A stretch of 64,000 nt of DNA, taken from Methylocystaceae bacterium (GTDB lineage: Bacteria; Pseudomonadota; Alphaproteobacteria; Rhodospirillales; Terasakiellaceae). Location of the stretch: assembly GCA_013373205.1 (NCBI GenBank), contig JABXIG010000003.1, positions 1,281,853 to 1,345,852 of the forward strand. The letters are read 5' to 3'. Positions 26,649 to 34,745 of the stretch are shown piece by piece. The translations under genes and the position numbers were made by a program. Position 1 is the first letter of the stretch; every line of letters begins with the position of its first letter. A model generated the notes under the pieces. That model made no database searches and had not been told where the DNA came from. It saw only the letters and a program-made list of their open reading frames with translations.

Positions 26649-27326
26649 TTATTTTGTTTCCTCAATACGACCGTCAAGCCACTCTTTAACCTCGGCAACT
26701 TTCGTTACATCTGCATATTTCAGATGCAAGTCTGTAAGGTTAGCAAAGTGATAGCTTTCATGTTTATCGGAAACACATTCCATCGGGACGATTGTACGAT
26801 AGCCGCGCGACAGACTATCAACAGCCGTTGCACGGATGCAGCCGGATGTAGACCCGCCAGTGATAATCACCGTGTCAACCTTATGCCAGATCAGCAAGGA
26901 TTGCAGCGGCGTTTCAAAAAAGGCAGAAGGCATGCGTTTTGTGTAAATCACATCACGGGATTTATCGATATTCAAACGATCATCAAATTCGCTGCGTTCA
27001 GAACCGTATTTGATATTTTGCAAGGAATCAGGTGTGTCGGTACGCGTGCCCCAAACGCCTGCATCTTCTGCAGAGTCCAAAAAGGCAACATGCGTCCAGA
27101 CAACGGGCCACCCCAGTTTGCGAAAACGTTCAGCCAGTTCATTGGTGTAATCCAGCTGCTTGGGATCAGTTTCATAAGCCGTTTTAAAAAGGTCCGTACG
27201 GGTGTAGGCTTTTTGCGGGTCCACATTAACAAGGACGGCTTTTTCACCATAGCCGAAAGGCACACGCTGCGGATTTGCCATTACCTCGTTAAAGATTTCT
27301 CTGGCCGTTTTATCACTGGTAATCAT
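26649..27326 (-). CDS. Isochorismatase-family amidohydrolase (N-carbamoylsarcosine amidase-like)
   Basis: The 225-residue product has the cysteine-hydrolase triad of the family: D36 (NVDPQKAY), K130 (TKRMPSAFF) and C163 (GGSTSGCIRATAVD). The sequence resembles N-carbamoylsarcosine amidohydrolases and maleamate amidases, which release ammonia from an amide or carbamoyl group. It overlaps the preceding lyase gene by 4 bp. In the inferred pathway it would act on the open-chain product of the PuuE-like hydrolases. Substrate not determined. Confidence 0.87.
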   Translation of the reverse strand: MITSDKTAREIFNEVMANPQRVPFGYGEKAVLVNVDPQKAYTRTDLFKTAYETDPKQLDYTNELAERFRKLGWPVVWTHVAFLDSAEDAGVWGTRTDTPDSLQNIKYGSERSEFDDRLNIDKSRDVIYTKRMPSAFFETPLQSLLIWHKVDTVIITGGSTSGCIRATAVDSLSRGYRTIVPMECVSDKHESYHFANLTDLHLKYADVTKVAEVKEWLDGRIEETK

Positions 27327-28204
27327 GCCTTGTCTCCTTCATATTTTTGGCCAAGGGCCAACATATCTGCTGTCCCGAGATAGTCATTCAACTCTTTAAA
27401 GTTCAACATACGATCCCGGAAATTATCGGTCGTGCCATCTTCTTTGAGCGTGGCAAAAAACTGTGAGGCCATGGCTGTAAATGCACGAACCAGTGCCCCC
27501 GGGAAAATCACCAAGGAAAATCCAAGGTCTTGCAAGATTTTTGCATTCTTCAAAGGCGTATCACCGCCTTCAACCATATTCGCCATAATCGGAATTTCAC
27601 CGTTAAGACTAGTCATGATCTTTTGAATATCAGCATCTGTGCGGATCCCTTCAATGAAAACCATATCCGCACCAACTTCCTTGAACGCCAATGCACGGTT
27701 AATCGCTTCATCCGTATCAACAACACCAAGGGCATCGGTGCGCGCTACAATCAACGTTTCTTCACTTTGGCGCGCATCCAGCGCAGCTTTCACTTTGCCG
27801 ATCATTTCCGACAAGGTAACGAGATTTTTACCCGCTAGATGTCCACAGCGTTTCGGATAGGTCTGATCTTCTAACTGAATGGCGTTTGCACCGGCGCGTT
27901 CCAACATTTTTACCGCACGCATGGCATTAAGCGCATTGCCAAAACCAGTATCACAATCAGCGACGATAGACACATCGGCACGATCACGGATGCGCCACAG
28001 ACTATCGGCAATTTCAGTAAAACTCAGTAAACCGATATCCGGTTGACCCAGTTTGGTATAAGCAAGGCTTGCCCCTGAAAGATAAACAGTATCAAAGCCC
28101 GCATTTTGGGCAAGGGAAGCACCAAGTGCGTCATAAACGCCGGGCGCAACCACAATTTCTTTCTGGTGCAATTTCTCTTTCAAGGTTGCTGATGAAGTCA
28201 TCAT
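27323..28204 (-). CDS. Isocitrate lyase / PEP mutase family lyase
   Basis: The 293-residue product is a TIM-barrel enzyme of the PEP mutase/isocitrate lyase superfamily. Metal-binding Asp residues are D83 and D85 (VADCDTGFGN), and the gating motif KRCGH contains the catalytic C120 that marks C-C lyases (methylisocitrate lyase, 2,3-dimethylmalate lyase) rather than PEP mutases. It probably cleaves a 2-hydroxy (substituted) diacid into pyruvate or glyoxylate plus a shorter acid. Pairing with the LeuCD-like hydro-lyase on the divergent operon recalls dimethylmaleate hydratase plus dimethylmalate lyase of nicotinate fermenters. ATG at 28204 or 28201. Confidence 0.86.
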   Translation of the reverse strand: MMTSSATLKEKLHQKEIVVAPGVYDALGASLAQNAGFDTVYLSGASLAYTKLGQPDIGLLSFTEIADSLWRIRDRADVSIVADCDTGFGNALNAMRAVKMLERAGANAIQLEDQTYPKRCGHLAGKNLVTLSEMIGKVKAALDARQSEETLIVARTDALGVVDTDEAINRALAFKEVGADMVFIEGIRTDADIQKIMTSLNGEIPIMANMVEGGDTPLKNAKILQDLGFSLVIFPGALVRAFTAMASQFFATLKEDGTTDNFRDRMLNFKELNDYLGTADMLALGQKYEGDKA

Positions 28205-28228
28205 AAACAGGTTACCTATTTTTATTTT

Positions 28229-28627
28229 TTAAGAAGTATAGAGAGCAAGATCATTCCAGACATCTTGCTGAACGATCAAACCATCACGAATTTCGAAACG
28301 ATCAATGAAACGCACATTTTCAAAATCGGTTTCATCCAGCCAACGACCAAACAAGGTCCCATGACAATAAACAATTGCGTGTCCATCCCCTTTCAAGGCA
28401 ACAGAGACGTCTTCCATATTTTTGCGCACATATTGATAACGCGCCTTGGCCCAATCGATTAGTTCATCAAAGCTGTTCATTTTGCCACTGCCGGGAAATT
28501 CCATAACAAAGTCATCCGAAATCATTTTGCCTGCGAGATCAAGGTCACGCTGTTCCATGGCTTGAAGAAAATCCAGAACCAATTTTTCATGATCTATTGC
28601 TTTGGATGGATCGACTGTTGAACTCAT
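28229..28627 (-). CDS. SnoaL-like / NTF2-fold protein
   Basis: The 132-residue product has the pattern of SnoaL-like NTF2-fold proteins: VLDFLQAMEQRDLDLAGKMI, DDFVMEFPGSGKMNSFDELI, VYCHGTLFGRWLDETDFENV and FIDRFEIRDGLIVQQDVWND. Members are small isomerases, dehydratases or binding proteins. It is the first gene of the leftward operon. The ATG at 28627 has GGAGG upstream and lies about 90 bp from the GntR-type operators. Confidence 0.75.
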   Translation of the reverse strand: MSSTVDPSKAIDHEKLVLDFLQAMEQRDLDLAGKMISDDFVMEFPGSGKMNSFDELIDWAKARYQYVRKNMEDVSVALKGDGHAIVYCHGTLFGRWLDETDFENVRFIDRFEIRDGLIVQQDVWNDLALYTS

Positions 28628-28715
28628 AGGAAAAGGCCTCCACGCGATAAAAACGATATATGAATGGTCGATACGAAAAGATGCAGTTTTCAAATGTACG
28701 ACTTATTTGCCCAAT

Positions 28716-28757
28716 GATACATTAAAATGTATCTTAGGCAATACATTTATTTGTATT
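28716..28757. promoter_or_regulatory. Two candidate GntR-regulator operators in the divergent promoter
   Basis: GATACATTAAAATGTATC (28716-28733) is a perfect 18-bp dyad with core ACATT-AA-AATGT. AATACATTTATTTGTATT (28740-28757) is an imperfect copy (7 of 9 pairs). They lie between the leftward catabolic operon and the GntR-type gene. The same core recurs at 29639 and 29663. Confidence 0.72.
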
Positions 28758-28813
28758 GATATGCCCCCTCAATATGTCTAAGATAAAACATCAACTTTAA
28801 AGGGTAAGGAAAT

Positions 28814-29599
28814 ATGGTGCAGTTCAAAAGCCTTGGTAAATCGCGTACAGGCACAAAACATCATCAGCTTTATCTTTTACTCAAAGATAACATTATAAGT
28901 CACCGCTACGCCGCAGGCAGCAAACTGCCCGGTGAATTCAAACTGGCTGAGACATACGGTGTTTCAAGGGTGACCGTTCGCGCTGCCATTAAAGCACTCG
29001 CCGAAGATGGACTTGTTGAACGAAAACCCGGCCTTGGCACTGTTGTCAATGAAACCAACGTCAAAAGCTCCGTGATGCATGCCAGCATTGCCGACCTATT
29101 CCCTTCCCTCGAAAGAATGGGGCGCGACTCGCAAGTGCGCCTATTACATTTTGGATACGGCACCCCACCGGGCAGTGTCCGCGAAGAATTAAAGCTCAGT
29201 GAAACCGAAAATACGCAGCATTCCATTAGGATACGCCTGCTGGATGGCACCCCCTTCTCTTACCTAAACACCCATGTGCCGGAGTCCGTTGCAGACAATT
29301 ATAATGAAGCCGACCTTGCAACCACGCCGCTTTTTAGACTTTTGGAAAAGGGCGGCATCAAAATCGATAGCGCCAAACAGCATATCTCCGCTGTTCTTGC
29401 CTCACAGGATATTGCCGAGGCTTTGAAAGTCCCGGTTGGCTCGCCCCTGATTTACCTCAACCGGGTTGTCTATGACAACAATGGAACCGGGGTGGAATAC
29501 CTCGACGCCTACTATCGCCCTGATAAATACCAATTACGCGTTGACCTCAGCCGTACAGGCGATGGCAATTCACGGCGCTGGACAGCTGATTTTATCTAA
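28814..29599 (+). CDS. GntR-family transcriptional regulator with UTRA domain (HutC subfamily)
   Basis: The 261-residue product has an N-terminal GntR winged helix (about 17-80: LPGEFKLAETYGVSRVTVR, then ALAEDGLVERKPGLGTVV). A UTRA ligand-binding domain follows (about 95-245: FSYLNTHVPESVADNY, SAVLASQDIAEALKVPVGSPLIYLNRVVYD). It probably represses both flanking operons through the ACATT-N2-AATGT sites and is released by a pathway intermediate. The gene lies between the two operons and is transcribed in the direction of the leuCD-like genes. Confidence 0.9.
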   Translation: MVQFKSLGKSRTGTKHHQLYLLLKDNIISHRYAAGSKLPGEFKLAETYGVSRVTVRAAIKALAEDGLVERKPGLGTVVNETNVKSSVMHASIADLFPSLERMGRDSQVRLLHFGYGTPPGSVREELKLSETENTQHSIRIRLLDGTPFSYLNTHVPESVADNYNEADLATTPLFRLLEKGGIKIDSAKQHISAVLASQDIAEALKVPVGSPLIYLNRVVYDNNGTGVEYLDAYYRPDKYQLRVDLSRTGDGNSRRWTADFI

Positions 29600-29638
29600 A
29601 AGTTACATTTTTTTTATAAATCACCTTGCCATTTAAAA

Positions 29639-29674
29639 ACATTTAAATGTACTATCTATAAAACATTTAAATGT
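29639..29674. promoter_or_regulatory. Paired operators upstream of the leuCD-like/TRAP operon
   Basis: ACATTTAAATGT occurs exactly twice, at 29639-29650 and 29663-29674 (24 bp apart, about two helical turns), just before the leuC-like start at 29694. The core matches the dyad at 28716-28733, so the same GntR-type regulator is the likely binder. Confidence 0.72.
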
Positions 29675-29693
29675 CTCATGGAGTAGCGACTAG

Positions 29694-31106
29694 ATGAAAA
29701 GGCCCCAAACGCTCTTTGATAAAGTTTGGCAAGCACACGAGATTACGCGTGACGAAACAGGGCAGAGTTTGCTCTGGGTTGATCGTCACTTCGTCCATGA
29801 AGGTTCGTTTCATGCCTTCGCTAAACTTGCCGAACGGGACTTGAAAGTTGCCCACCCAGAACAGACTTGGGGTATTGCGGACCATTACGTCCCCACCCGT
29901 TCACGTTCATTAGATGATGTCAGCGACAAAATCGCATCCGTCATTCGACTATTACAAGACAACACCAAAAAACATGACATTGAACTGATTGGCCTTGATA
30001 GCGTTCATCAAGGTATCGTTCATGTGGTTGGCCCCGAACTTGGGCTTACCCAACCCGGTCTATTAATGGTTTGTGGGGACAGTCATACAGCTACGCACGG
30101 TGCCTTGGGTGCCATTGCATTTGGTATCGGCGCTTCCGAAGTCGCCCATGTCCTTGCAACCCAGACCATCTGGCAAACCAAGCCAAAACAGCTACGTATC
30201 ACCTTTGAAGGTGATTTACCCTTAGGTGTCACCGCTAAGGATATGGCCCTTCATTGGATTTCCCAATATGGGGCAGATGCCGCACGTGGTTGTGCCATTG
30301 AATATGCAGGTAAAGCCGTGCGTGATCTATCTGTGGAAGGGCGCATGACCTTGTGCAATCTGTCTATTGAAGCAGGTGGCCGGATCGGCATGATTGCGCC
30401 GGATAAAAAGACCATAGATTTCTGTTCCAGCCGGGAACGCAGCCCCAAAGATGAGGCGTTAGTTCACGCACAAACTTACTGGAACGAATTAAAAACAGAT
30501 GTAGGCGCTGCCTTTGACCGCGAAATCGTCATCGATGCCAGCCAGATCGCCCCGACCGTAACCTGGGGCGTTTCCCCGGAAGAAGCCCTCCCCATTGATG
30601 CACACTGTCCCGACCCAAAAGAGATAGACGAGCCAAATAAAGCACGTCAAATCAAAGACAGCCTTGCCTATATGGGCTTAAGTGATGGTCAGGCCATCGA
30701 GGACATTACCATTGACCGCGTCTTTATCGGGTCTTGCACCAATTCACGCATCGAAGATTTGAGAAGTGCCGCCGAAGTCCTTAAAGGCAGAAAAAGCCTT
30801 GTTCCCGGCATTGTGTCACCGGGCTCAACCCAAATCAAGACGCAGGCCGAAAATGAAGGATTAGATCAAATCTTTATCGATGCTGGTTTAGACTGGGTTG
30901 AATCAGGCTGTTCCATGTGTGTCGGTATGAACGGCGATCTGGTTGCTTCTGGAGAAAGATGCGCCTCGACCTCAAACCGTAATTTCAAAGGCCGTCAGGG
31001 TCCGGGTTCACGCACCCATTTGATGTCACCAGCCATGGTTTCCTGGGCTGCGGTTCATGGGAAATTAGCCGATATACGAACCTTTAAACGCGAGGGAGAA
31101 AACTGA
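29694..31106 (+). CDS. Aconitase-family hydro-lyase large subunit (LeuC-like)
   Basis: The 470-residue product is collinear with the large subunit of isopropylmalate dehydratase. Its three [4Fe-4S] cluster cysteines are C348 (IGSCTNSR), C406 and C409 (SGCSMC), and GDSHTATHGALG and GPGSRTHLMSP are also present. With the LeuD-like subunit it adds or removes water on a substituted diacid. No leuA or leuB is near, and the operon also encodes a transporter, so a catabolic role (for example citraconate-, maleate- or dimethylmaleate-type hydration) is more likely than leucine synthesis. The ATG follows GGAG and paired operators, and the stop overlaps the small-subunit ATG by one base. Confidence 0.88.
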   Translation: MKRPQTLFDKVWQAHEITRDETGQSLLWVDRHFVHEGSFHAFAKLAERDLKVAHPEQTWGIADHYVPTRSRSLDDVSDKIASVIRLLQDNTKKHDIELIGLDSVHQGIVHVVGPELGLTQPGLLMVCGDSHTATHGALGAIAFGIGASEVAHVLATQTIWQTKPKQLRITFEGDLPLGVTAKDMALHWISQYGADAARGCAIEYAGKAVRDLSVEGRMTLCNLSIEAGGRIGMIAPDKKTIDFCSSRERSPKDEALVHAQTYWNELKTDVGAAFDREIVIDASQIAPTVTWGVSPEEALPIDAHCPDPKEIDEPNKARQIKDSLAYMGLSDGQAIEDITIDRVFIGSCTNSRIEDLRSAAEVLKGRKSLVPGIVSPGSTQIKTQAENEGLDQIFIDAGLDWVESGCSMCVGMNGDLVASGERCASTSNRNFKGRQGPGSRTHLMSPAMVSWAAVHGKLADIRTFKREGEN

Positions 31107-31726
31107 TGGAACCATTTACTCCTTTCACCGCGCCCGCATGTGCACTTGACCTTGCCAATATTGATACAGATCAGCTTATTCCGGCGCGCTTTATGAAAGA
31201 GCCGCGCAGCGTTGGATACGACAATTTTCTTTTGTACGACCTTCGTTTTGATGAAAACGGGGAACTTAAAGCTGACTTTCCACTTAACGAAGACCTTAAT
31301 CAGTCTTGTAAAACCATTCTGGCCCGACGTAATTTCGGTGCCGGTTCCTCTCGTGAAGCTGCCGTTTATTGTCTTGTGGATTACGGTGTGCGGTGTGTAA
31401 TTGCGCCAAGCTTCGGTGATATTTTCTCTTCCAACAGTGTCAACAATGGTCTTTTGCCTGCGATCGTCAGTGAAAGCGATTGCGACCTTTTGTTTGATGC
31501 CATGGAGGGGGAAATAAAGAACTTATCTGTCGATCTGGAACAACAATCCATTTCGATTGGTGAGCTGAGTGTTTCTTTTGACATTCGACCCGTCTGGAAA
31601 AAGAAACTTGTAAATGGCTGGGATGATATCGACTTAACCATGCAGGAAGAAAAGGAAATTTCCAATTTTCAACAGGCATATTTCAGTCGTTTCGATTGGC
31701 TTTTCAATTCCGAAGACCGGAAATGA
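31106..31726 (+). CDS. Aconitase-family hydro-lyase small subunit (LeuD-like)
   Basis: The 206-residue product is collinear with LeuD: LANIDTDQLIPARFMK at the N-terminus, then NFGAGSSREAAVYCLVDYGVR, where the usual LeuD form has SSREHA; here the residue after Glu is Ala in place of His. SFGDIFSSNSVNNGLLP follows. It is the swivelling lid domain that completes the active site of the large subunit. The altered SSREAA may change substrate preference relative to true isopropylmalate dehydratase. It is translationally coupled to the large subunit and followed after 37 bp by a TRAP binding protein. Confidence 0.87.
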   Translation: MEPFTPFTAPACALDLANIDTDQLIPARFMKEPRSVGYDNFLLYDLRFDENGELKADFPLNEDLNQSCKTILARRNFGAGSSREAAVYCLVDYGVRCVIAPSFGDIFSSNSVNNGLLPAIVSESDCDLLFDAMEGEIKNLSVDLEQQSISIGELSVSFDIRPVWKKKLVNGWDDIDLTMQEEKEISNFQQAYFSRFDWLFNSEDRK

Positions 31727-31763
31727 CAAAGACCGGCATATAAATTTAATCAGGAGATAAATC

Positions 31764-32771
31764 GTGAAAAAACTTACTCGGATTGCAGCAGGGCTGGCAC
31801 TTGCCATCGGGACAATCACGTCCCAGTCTGCACTTGCTATGGAACAAATTACAGCGGTTCACGCCTTCCCGACATCGCTGATCTACACCAAAAGCTTCCT
31901 GTCTTTCGTAGATAAAGTAAACGAAAACGGCAAAGACGTGGTCAAGATTGTCGTGCGCGGTGGCCCCGAAGCTATCGGTCTTATGCAGCAACCCGAAGCC
32001 GTTCGTAACGGGGTGGTTGACATGGCTTACACAGCCGCCAGCTTCTATGCTGGGACAGTACCGGAACGAGATGCGCTTGTTGCGTCTAACGCCAATGCAG
32101 AATATGCCCGTAAAAACGGCGGTATGGATTTGATGAACAAAATCCATAACGAAAAAATGGGCGTTTACTATCTCGGTTGGTTCGACAGTGGTGTGAGCTA
32201 TAACCTTTACACCATCAATGAGCCAAAATTCGATGCCGAAGGCAAAATCGATGTAAGCAACATGCGTCTGCGCAGTAACCCTGTTTATGATGCCTTCTTT
32301 AAGAACTATCTGAATGCTCAACCGATCAACCTGCCAACAACTGACGTGTATTCTGCACTGGAACGTTCTGTTGCCAATGCAACTGGCTGGACTCAAATCG
32401 GTCTGAAAGACTTAGGTTGGGACAAGTTCCTAAAATACCGTGTCGGACCGGCTTTCTTCTCTACTGACATGGGGGTCATCGTTAACTTGAAAAAATGGAA
32501 TTCTTTGAGCGATGCTGCGAAGAAAATCCTGCAAGACACAGCGATCCAGCATGAAATCGAAAGCTCTAACAGCTTTGCTGCCCTTGCTGAAGAACAAGCT
32601 GCTGATCTGAAAGCCAACGGTATGCAATTCGTTTCTCTGCCAAATGGTGGTGATGAGAAATTTGCACAAGCTGCAAAAGAAGCCACTTGGGCACGTATGC
32701 GTGAACAAATGGAAAAGCATCCGATGAAACTGAAATACTATGATGAGCTGATTGAAAAATTCAATAAGTAA
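31764..32771 (+). CDS. dctP: TRAP transporter solute-binding protein of the catabolic operon (DctP type)
   Basis: The 335-residue product has a signal peptide (ending SQSALA), DctP-type features (NMRLRSNPVYDAFFKN with the ligand-contacting Arg region, TTDVYSALERSVANATG) and a C-terminal helical tail. It likely delivers the acid or amide that the flanking enzymes degrade. A good AGGAG ribosome site precedes the ATG. It is only distantly similar to the binding protein at 4360, so it should bind a different ligand. Confidence 0.88.
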   Translation: MKKLTRIAAGLALAIGTITSQSALAMEQITAVHAFPTSLIYTKSFLSFVDKVNENGKDVVKIVVRGGPEAIGLMQQPEAVRNGVVDMAYTAASFYAGTVPERDALVASNANAEYARKNGGMDLMNKIHNEKMGVYYLGWFDSGVSYNLYTINEPKFDAEGKIDVSNMRLRSNPVYDAFFKNYLNAQPINLPTTDVYSALERSVANATGWTQIGLKDLGWDKFLKYRVGPAFFSTDMGVIVNLKKWNSLSDAAKKILQDTAIQHEIESSNSFAALAEEQAADLKANGMQFVSLPNGGDEKFAQAAKEATWARMREQMEKHPMKLKYYDELIEKFNK

Positions 32772-32821
32772 AATCAATGTATTGTAGTCTCATATAGCTA
32801 CACTTATTTCCGACAAAGGAG

Positions 32822-32843
32822 TCCATACCTGTCCAAGGATGGA
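32822..32843 (+). other. Possible stem-loop between TRAP binding-protein and permease genes
   Basis: TCCATACCT (32822-32830) pairs with AGGATGGA (32836-32843), with a single A bulge and a five-base loop, then TTTCTTTG. It is in the same place as the strong stem-loop of the first TRAP operon but is weaker. Confidence 0.35.
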
Positions 32844-32875
32844 TTTCTTTGCGGGAAAATTTCTTTGGTAAAAAA

Positions 32876-33394
32876 ATGAATACATTATTTCGAAATATAA
32901 AAAACTGCTATGACGGTTTGATTAACCTGATGGCCCTGCTGGCCGGACTAATGCTGGTCTGGCTTATGATCGCAATCGTTGTTTCGGTTTTTATACGAAA
33001 TATCGGATTTCAACCTTCGGCATGGTTTTTCCTGTCGACTGAATATGCAATTTATTATTTAACTCTTTTGGGAACGCCTTGGCTTATTCGCCTGAAAGGT
33101 CAGGTTCATATTGAACTTTTGACCTCTCTGCTTTCCCCTTTCTTTTTACAAGTCGTCAGCCGCACCGTCGCACTGCTTGCCACGATCATTTGCCTTGTTC
33201 TGGCTTGGAAAGGGCTGGATTTAATGATGGTGAATATTGAACGCCAAGACTATGACGTGCGCGCTTTCTTTGTCCCAAAATGGATTTTGACCATGGTCTT
33301 CCCGGTAAGTTTCACCGCCATGGCCATCGAATTTAGTCGTTTCATTTTCGGCAAAGATATTATCCACAGTGGTGAAGCAGGAATGAACGAATGA
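32876..33394 (+). CDS. dctQ: TRAP transporter small permease (DctQ type)
   Basis: The 172-residue product has four membrane helices (about 18-40, 52-70, 93-113 and 135-155) and the DctQ-type stretch TPWLIRLKGQVHIELL between helices 2 and 3. An upstream TTG (32849) keeps the frame open and has an AGGAT site, so the true start is uncertain; the ATG at 32876 gives a normal length. It overlaps the large permease by 4 bp. Confidence 0.82.
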   Translation: MNTLFRNIKNCYDGLINLMALLAGLMLVWLMIAIVVSVFIRNIGFQPSAWFFLSTEYAIYYLTLLGTPWLIRLKGQVHIELLTSLLSPFFLQVVSRTVALLATIICLVLAWKGLDLMMVNIERQDYDVRAFFVPKWILTMVFPVSFTAMAIEFSRFIFGKDIIHSGEAGMNE

Positions 33395-34704
33395 TGGAAT
33401 GGTACGAAGCATTAGGCTTTTTGTTGGGCCTTGTTCTCTTTTTTATGGCAATCGGTACACCGATCGCATTTGGTTTTCTCGGGGCTAACATTATCGGTGC
33501 CTGGGTGTTTATGGGCGGTGAAGCCGGTATTACACAATTGTTGGAAAATGGCTTTGGCTCTCTTTCCAACTTCAGCCTTGTCCCCATTCCGCTTTTCCTG
33601 CTGATGGGGGAACTGTTTTTCAGAACCGGGCTTGGTATGCAGATGTTTAATGCCATTGACCGATTGATGGGTCGTATCCCGGGACGTCTTTCTTACGTCA
33701 CCGTTCTTGGCGGTACAGCCTTTTCGACCCTCAGCGGTTCTTCCATGGGCTCCACTGCCCTTCTTGGCTCTCTGCTTGTGCCGGAAATGGAAAAACGTGG
33801 CTATAAAAAACATATGTCAATCGGCCCGATCCTTGGCACAGGTGGTCTGGCTATTATCATCCCGCCGTCTGCTTTGGCCGTTCTTCTTGCAACATTGGCA
33901 AAAATCGATATTGGCAGCCTGCTCATCGCCGGGATTATTCCGGGCTTTATCCTTGCTGGCATGTATATGTTTACCGTTTGGATCCAAACAAAAATCGATC
34001 CCAACGCAGCCCCAGCCTATGATGTAGAAGAAGTCGCTTTCGGTGAAAAGCTTCGCCTTCTCATCATTGATATCGTGCCCATGATCAGTGTAATGGTCAT
34101 CCTTGTTGCCATGATGTTAACCGGTTTGGCCACACCATCTGAGTCTGCTGCTTTTGGTGCACTGGGCGTGATTGTTCTTGCCGTTATCTTCAAAAGAATG
34201 AGCTGGATCGCTTTAAAAGAGTCTGTCATCGGTGCCTTAAAAGTAACGCTGATGGCCTACATCATTGTTTTTGGTTCGGCAACTTTCAGCCAATTGCTCG
34301 CATTTTCAGGTGCTTCAAGCGGTTTGATCCACTGGGCAACCAGTTTCGATCTTGCCCCGCTGCTGACCCTGTTGGCCATGTTTGGCGTATTGCTCTTGCT
34401 TGGCACATTTATGGAACAAATTTCCATTATGATGCTGACTGTTCCCTTTTTCTTCCCCTTGGCTGCGACCCTTGGGTTTGATCAGGTCTGGTTCGGTGTC
34501 ATTACCCTGCTTGCGCTTGAAATCAGCTTTAGTACCCCGCCTTTAGGATTGCTTTTGTTCGTGATGAAAGGGGTAACCCCGAACACAACAATGTCCGTCA
34601 TCTATAAATCGGCCATTCCTTATATCACCTGTTCACTTTTGCTGGTTGCCCTGATGATTATGTTTCCGCAACTGACCACATGGCTGCCGCAAATGATGAA
34701 ATGA
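33391..34704 (+). CDS. dctM: TRAP transporter large permease (DctM type)
   Basis: The 437-residue protein has about 12 membrane segments and the DctM motifs IPLFLLMGELFF, FSTLSGSSMGSTALLGS, GPILGTGGLAIIIPPSALAV and LEISFSTPPLGLLLF. It is the transport subunit for the second TRAP system. ATGA overlap with dctQ shows coupling. A stem-loop follows between it and the convergent kinase gene. Confidence 0.91.
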   Translation: MMEWYEALGFLLGLVLFFMAIGTPIAFGFLGANIIGAWVFMGGEAGITQLLENGFGSLSNFSLVPIPLFLLMGELFFRTGLGMQMFNAIDRLMGRIPGRLSYVTVLGGTAFSTLSGSSMGSTALLGSLLVPEMEKRGYKKHMSIGPILGTGGLAIIIPPSALAVLLATLAKIDIGSLLIAGIIPGFILAGMYMFTVWIQTKIDPNAAPAYDVEEVAFGEKLRLLIIDIVPMISVMVILVAMMLTGLATPSESAAFGALGVIVLAVIFKRMSWIALKESVIGALKVTLMAYIIVFGSATFSQLLAFSGASSGLIHWATSFDLAPLLTLLAMFGVLLLLGTFMEQISIMMLTVPFFFPLAATLGFDQVWFGVITLLALEISFSTPPLGLLLFVMKGVTPNTTMSVIYKSAIPYITCSLLLVALMIMFPQLTTWLPQMMK

Positions 34705-34711
34705 TGAGGTC

Positions 34712-34737
34712 GCTCGCTCTGAACAGTCAGAGCGAGC
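34712..34737. terminator. Stem-loop between convergent dctM and histidine kinase genes
   Basis: GCTCGCTCTGA (34712-34722) and TCAGAGCGAGC (34727-34737) form a perfect 11-bp stem with a four-base loop, between the stops at 34704 and 34746. There is no T-run on either side, so termination would need another factor; transcript-end protection is the alternative. Confidence 0.55.
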
Positions 34738-34745
34738 TCTCAAAA

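Noticed and set aside
29694-31726. Reading the leuC- and leuD-like genes as leucine biosynthesis
   Set aside because: No leuA or leuB is near, the genes share operators and an operon with catabolic enzymes and a TRAP importer, and the small subunit has an altered motif.
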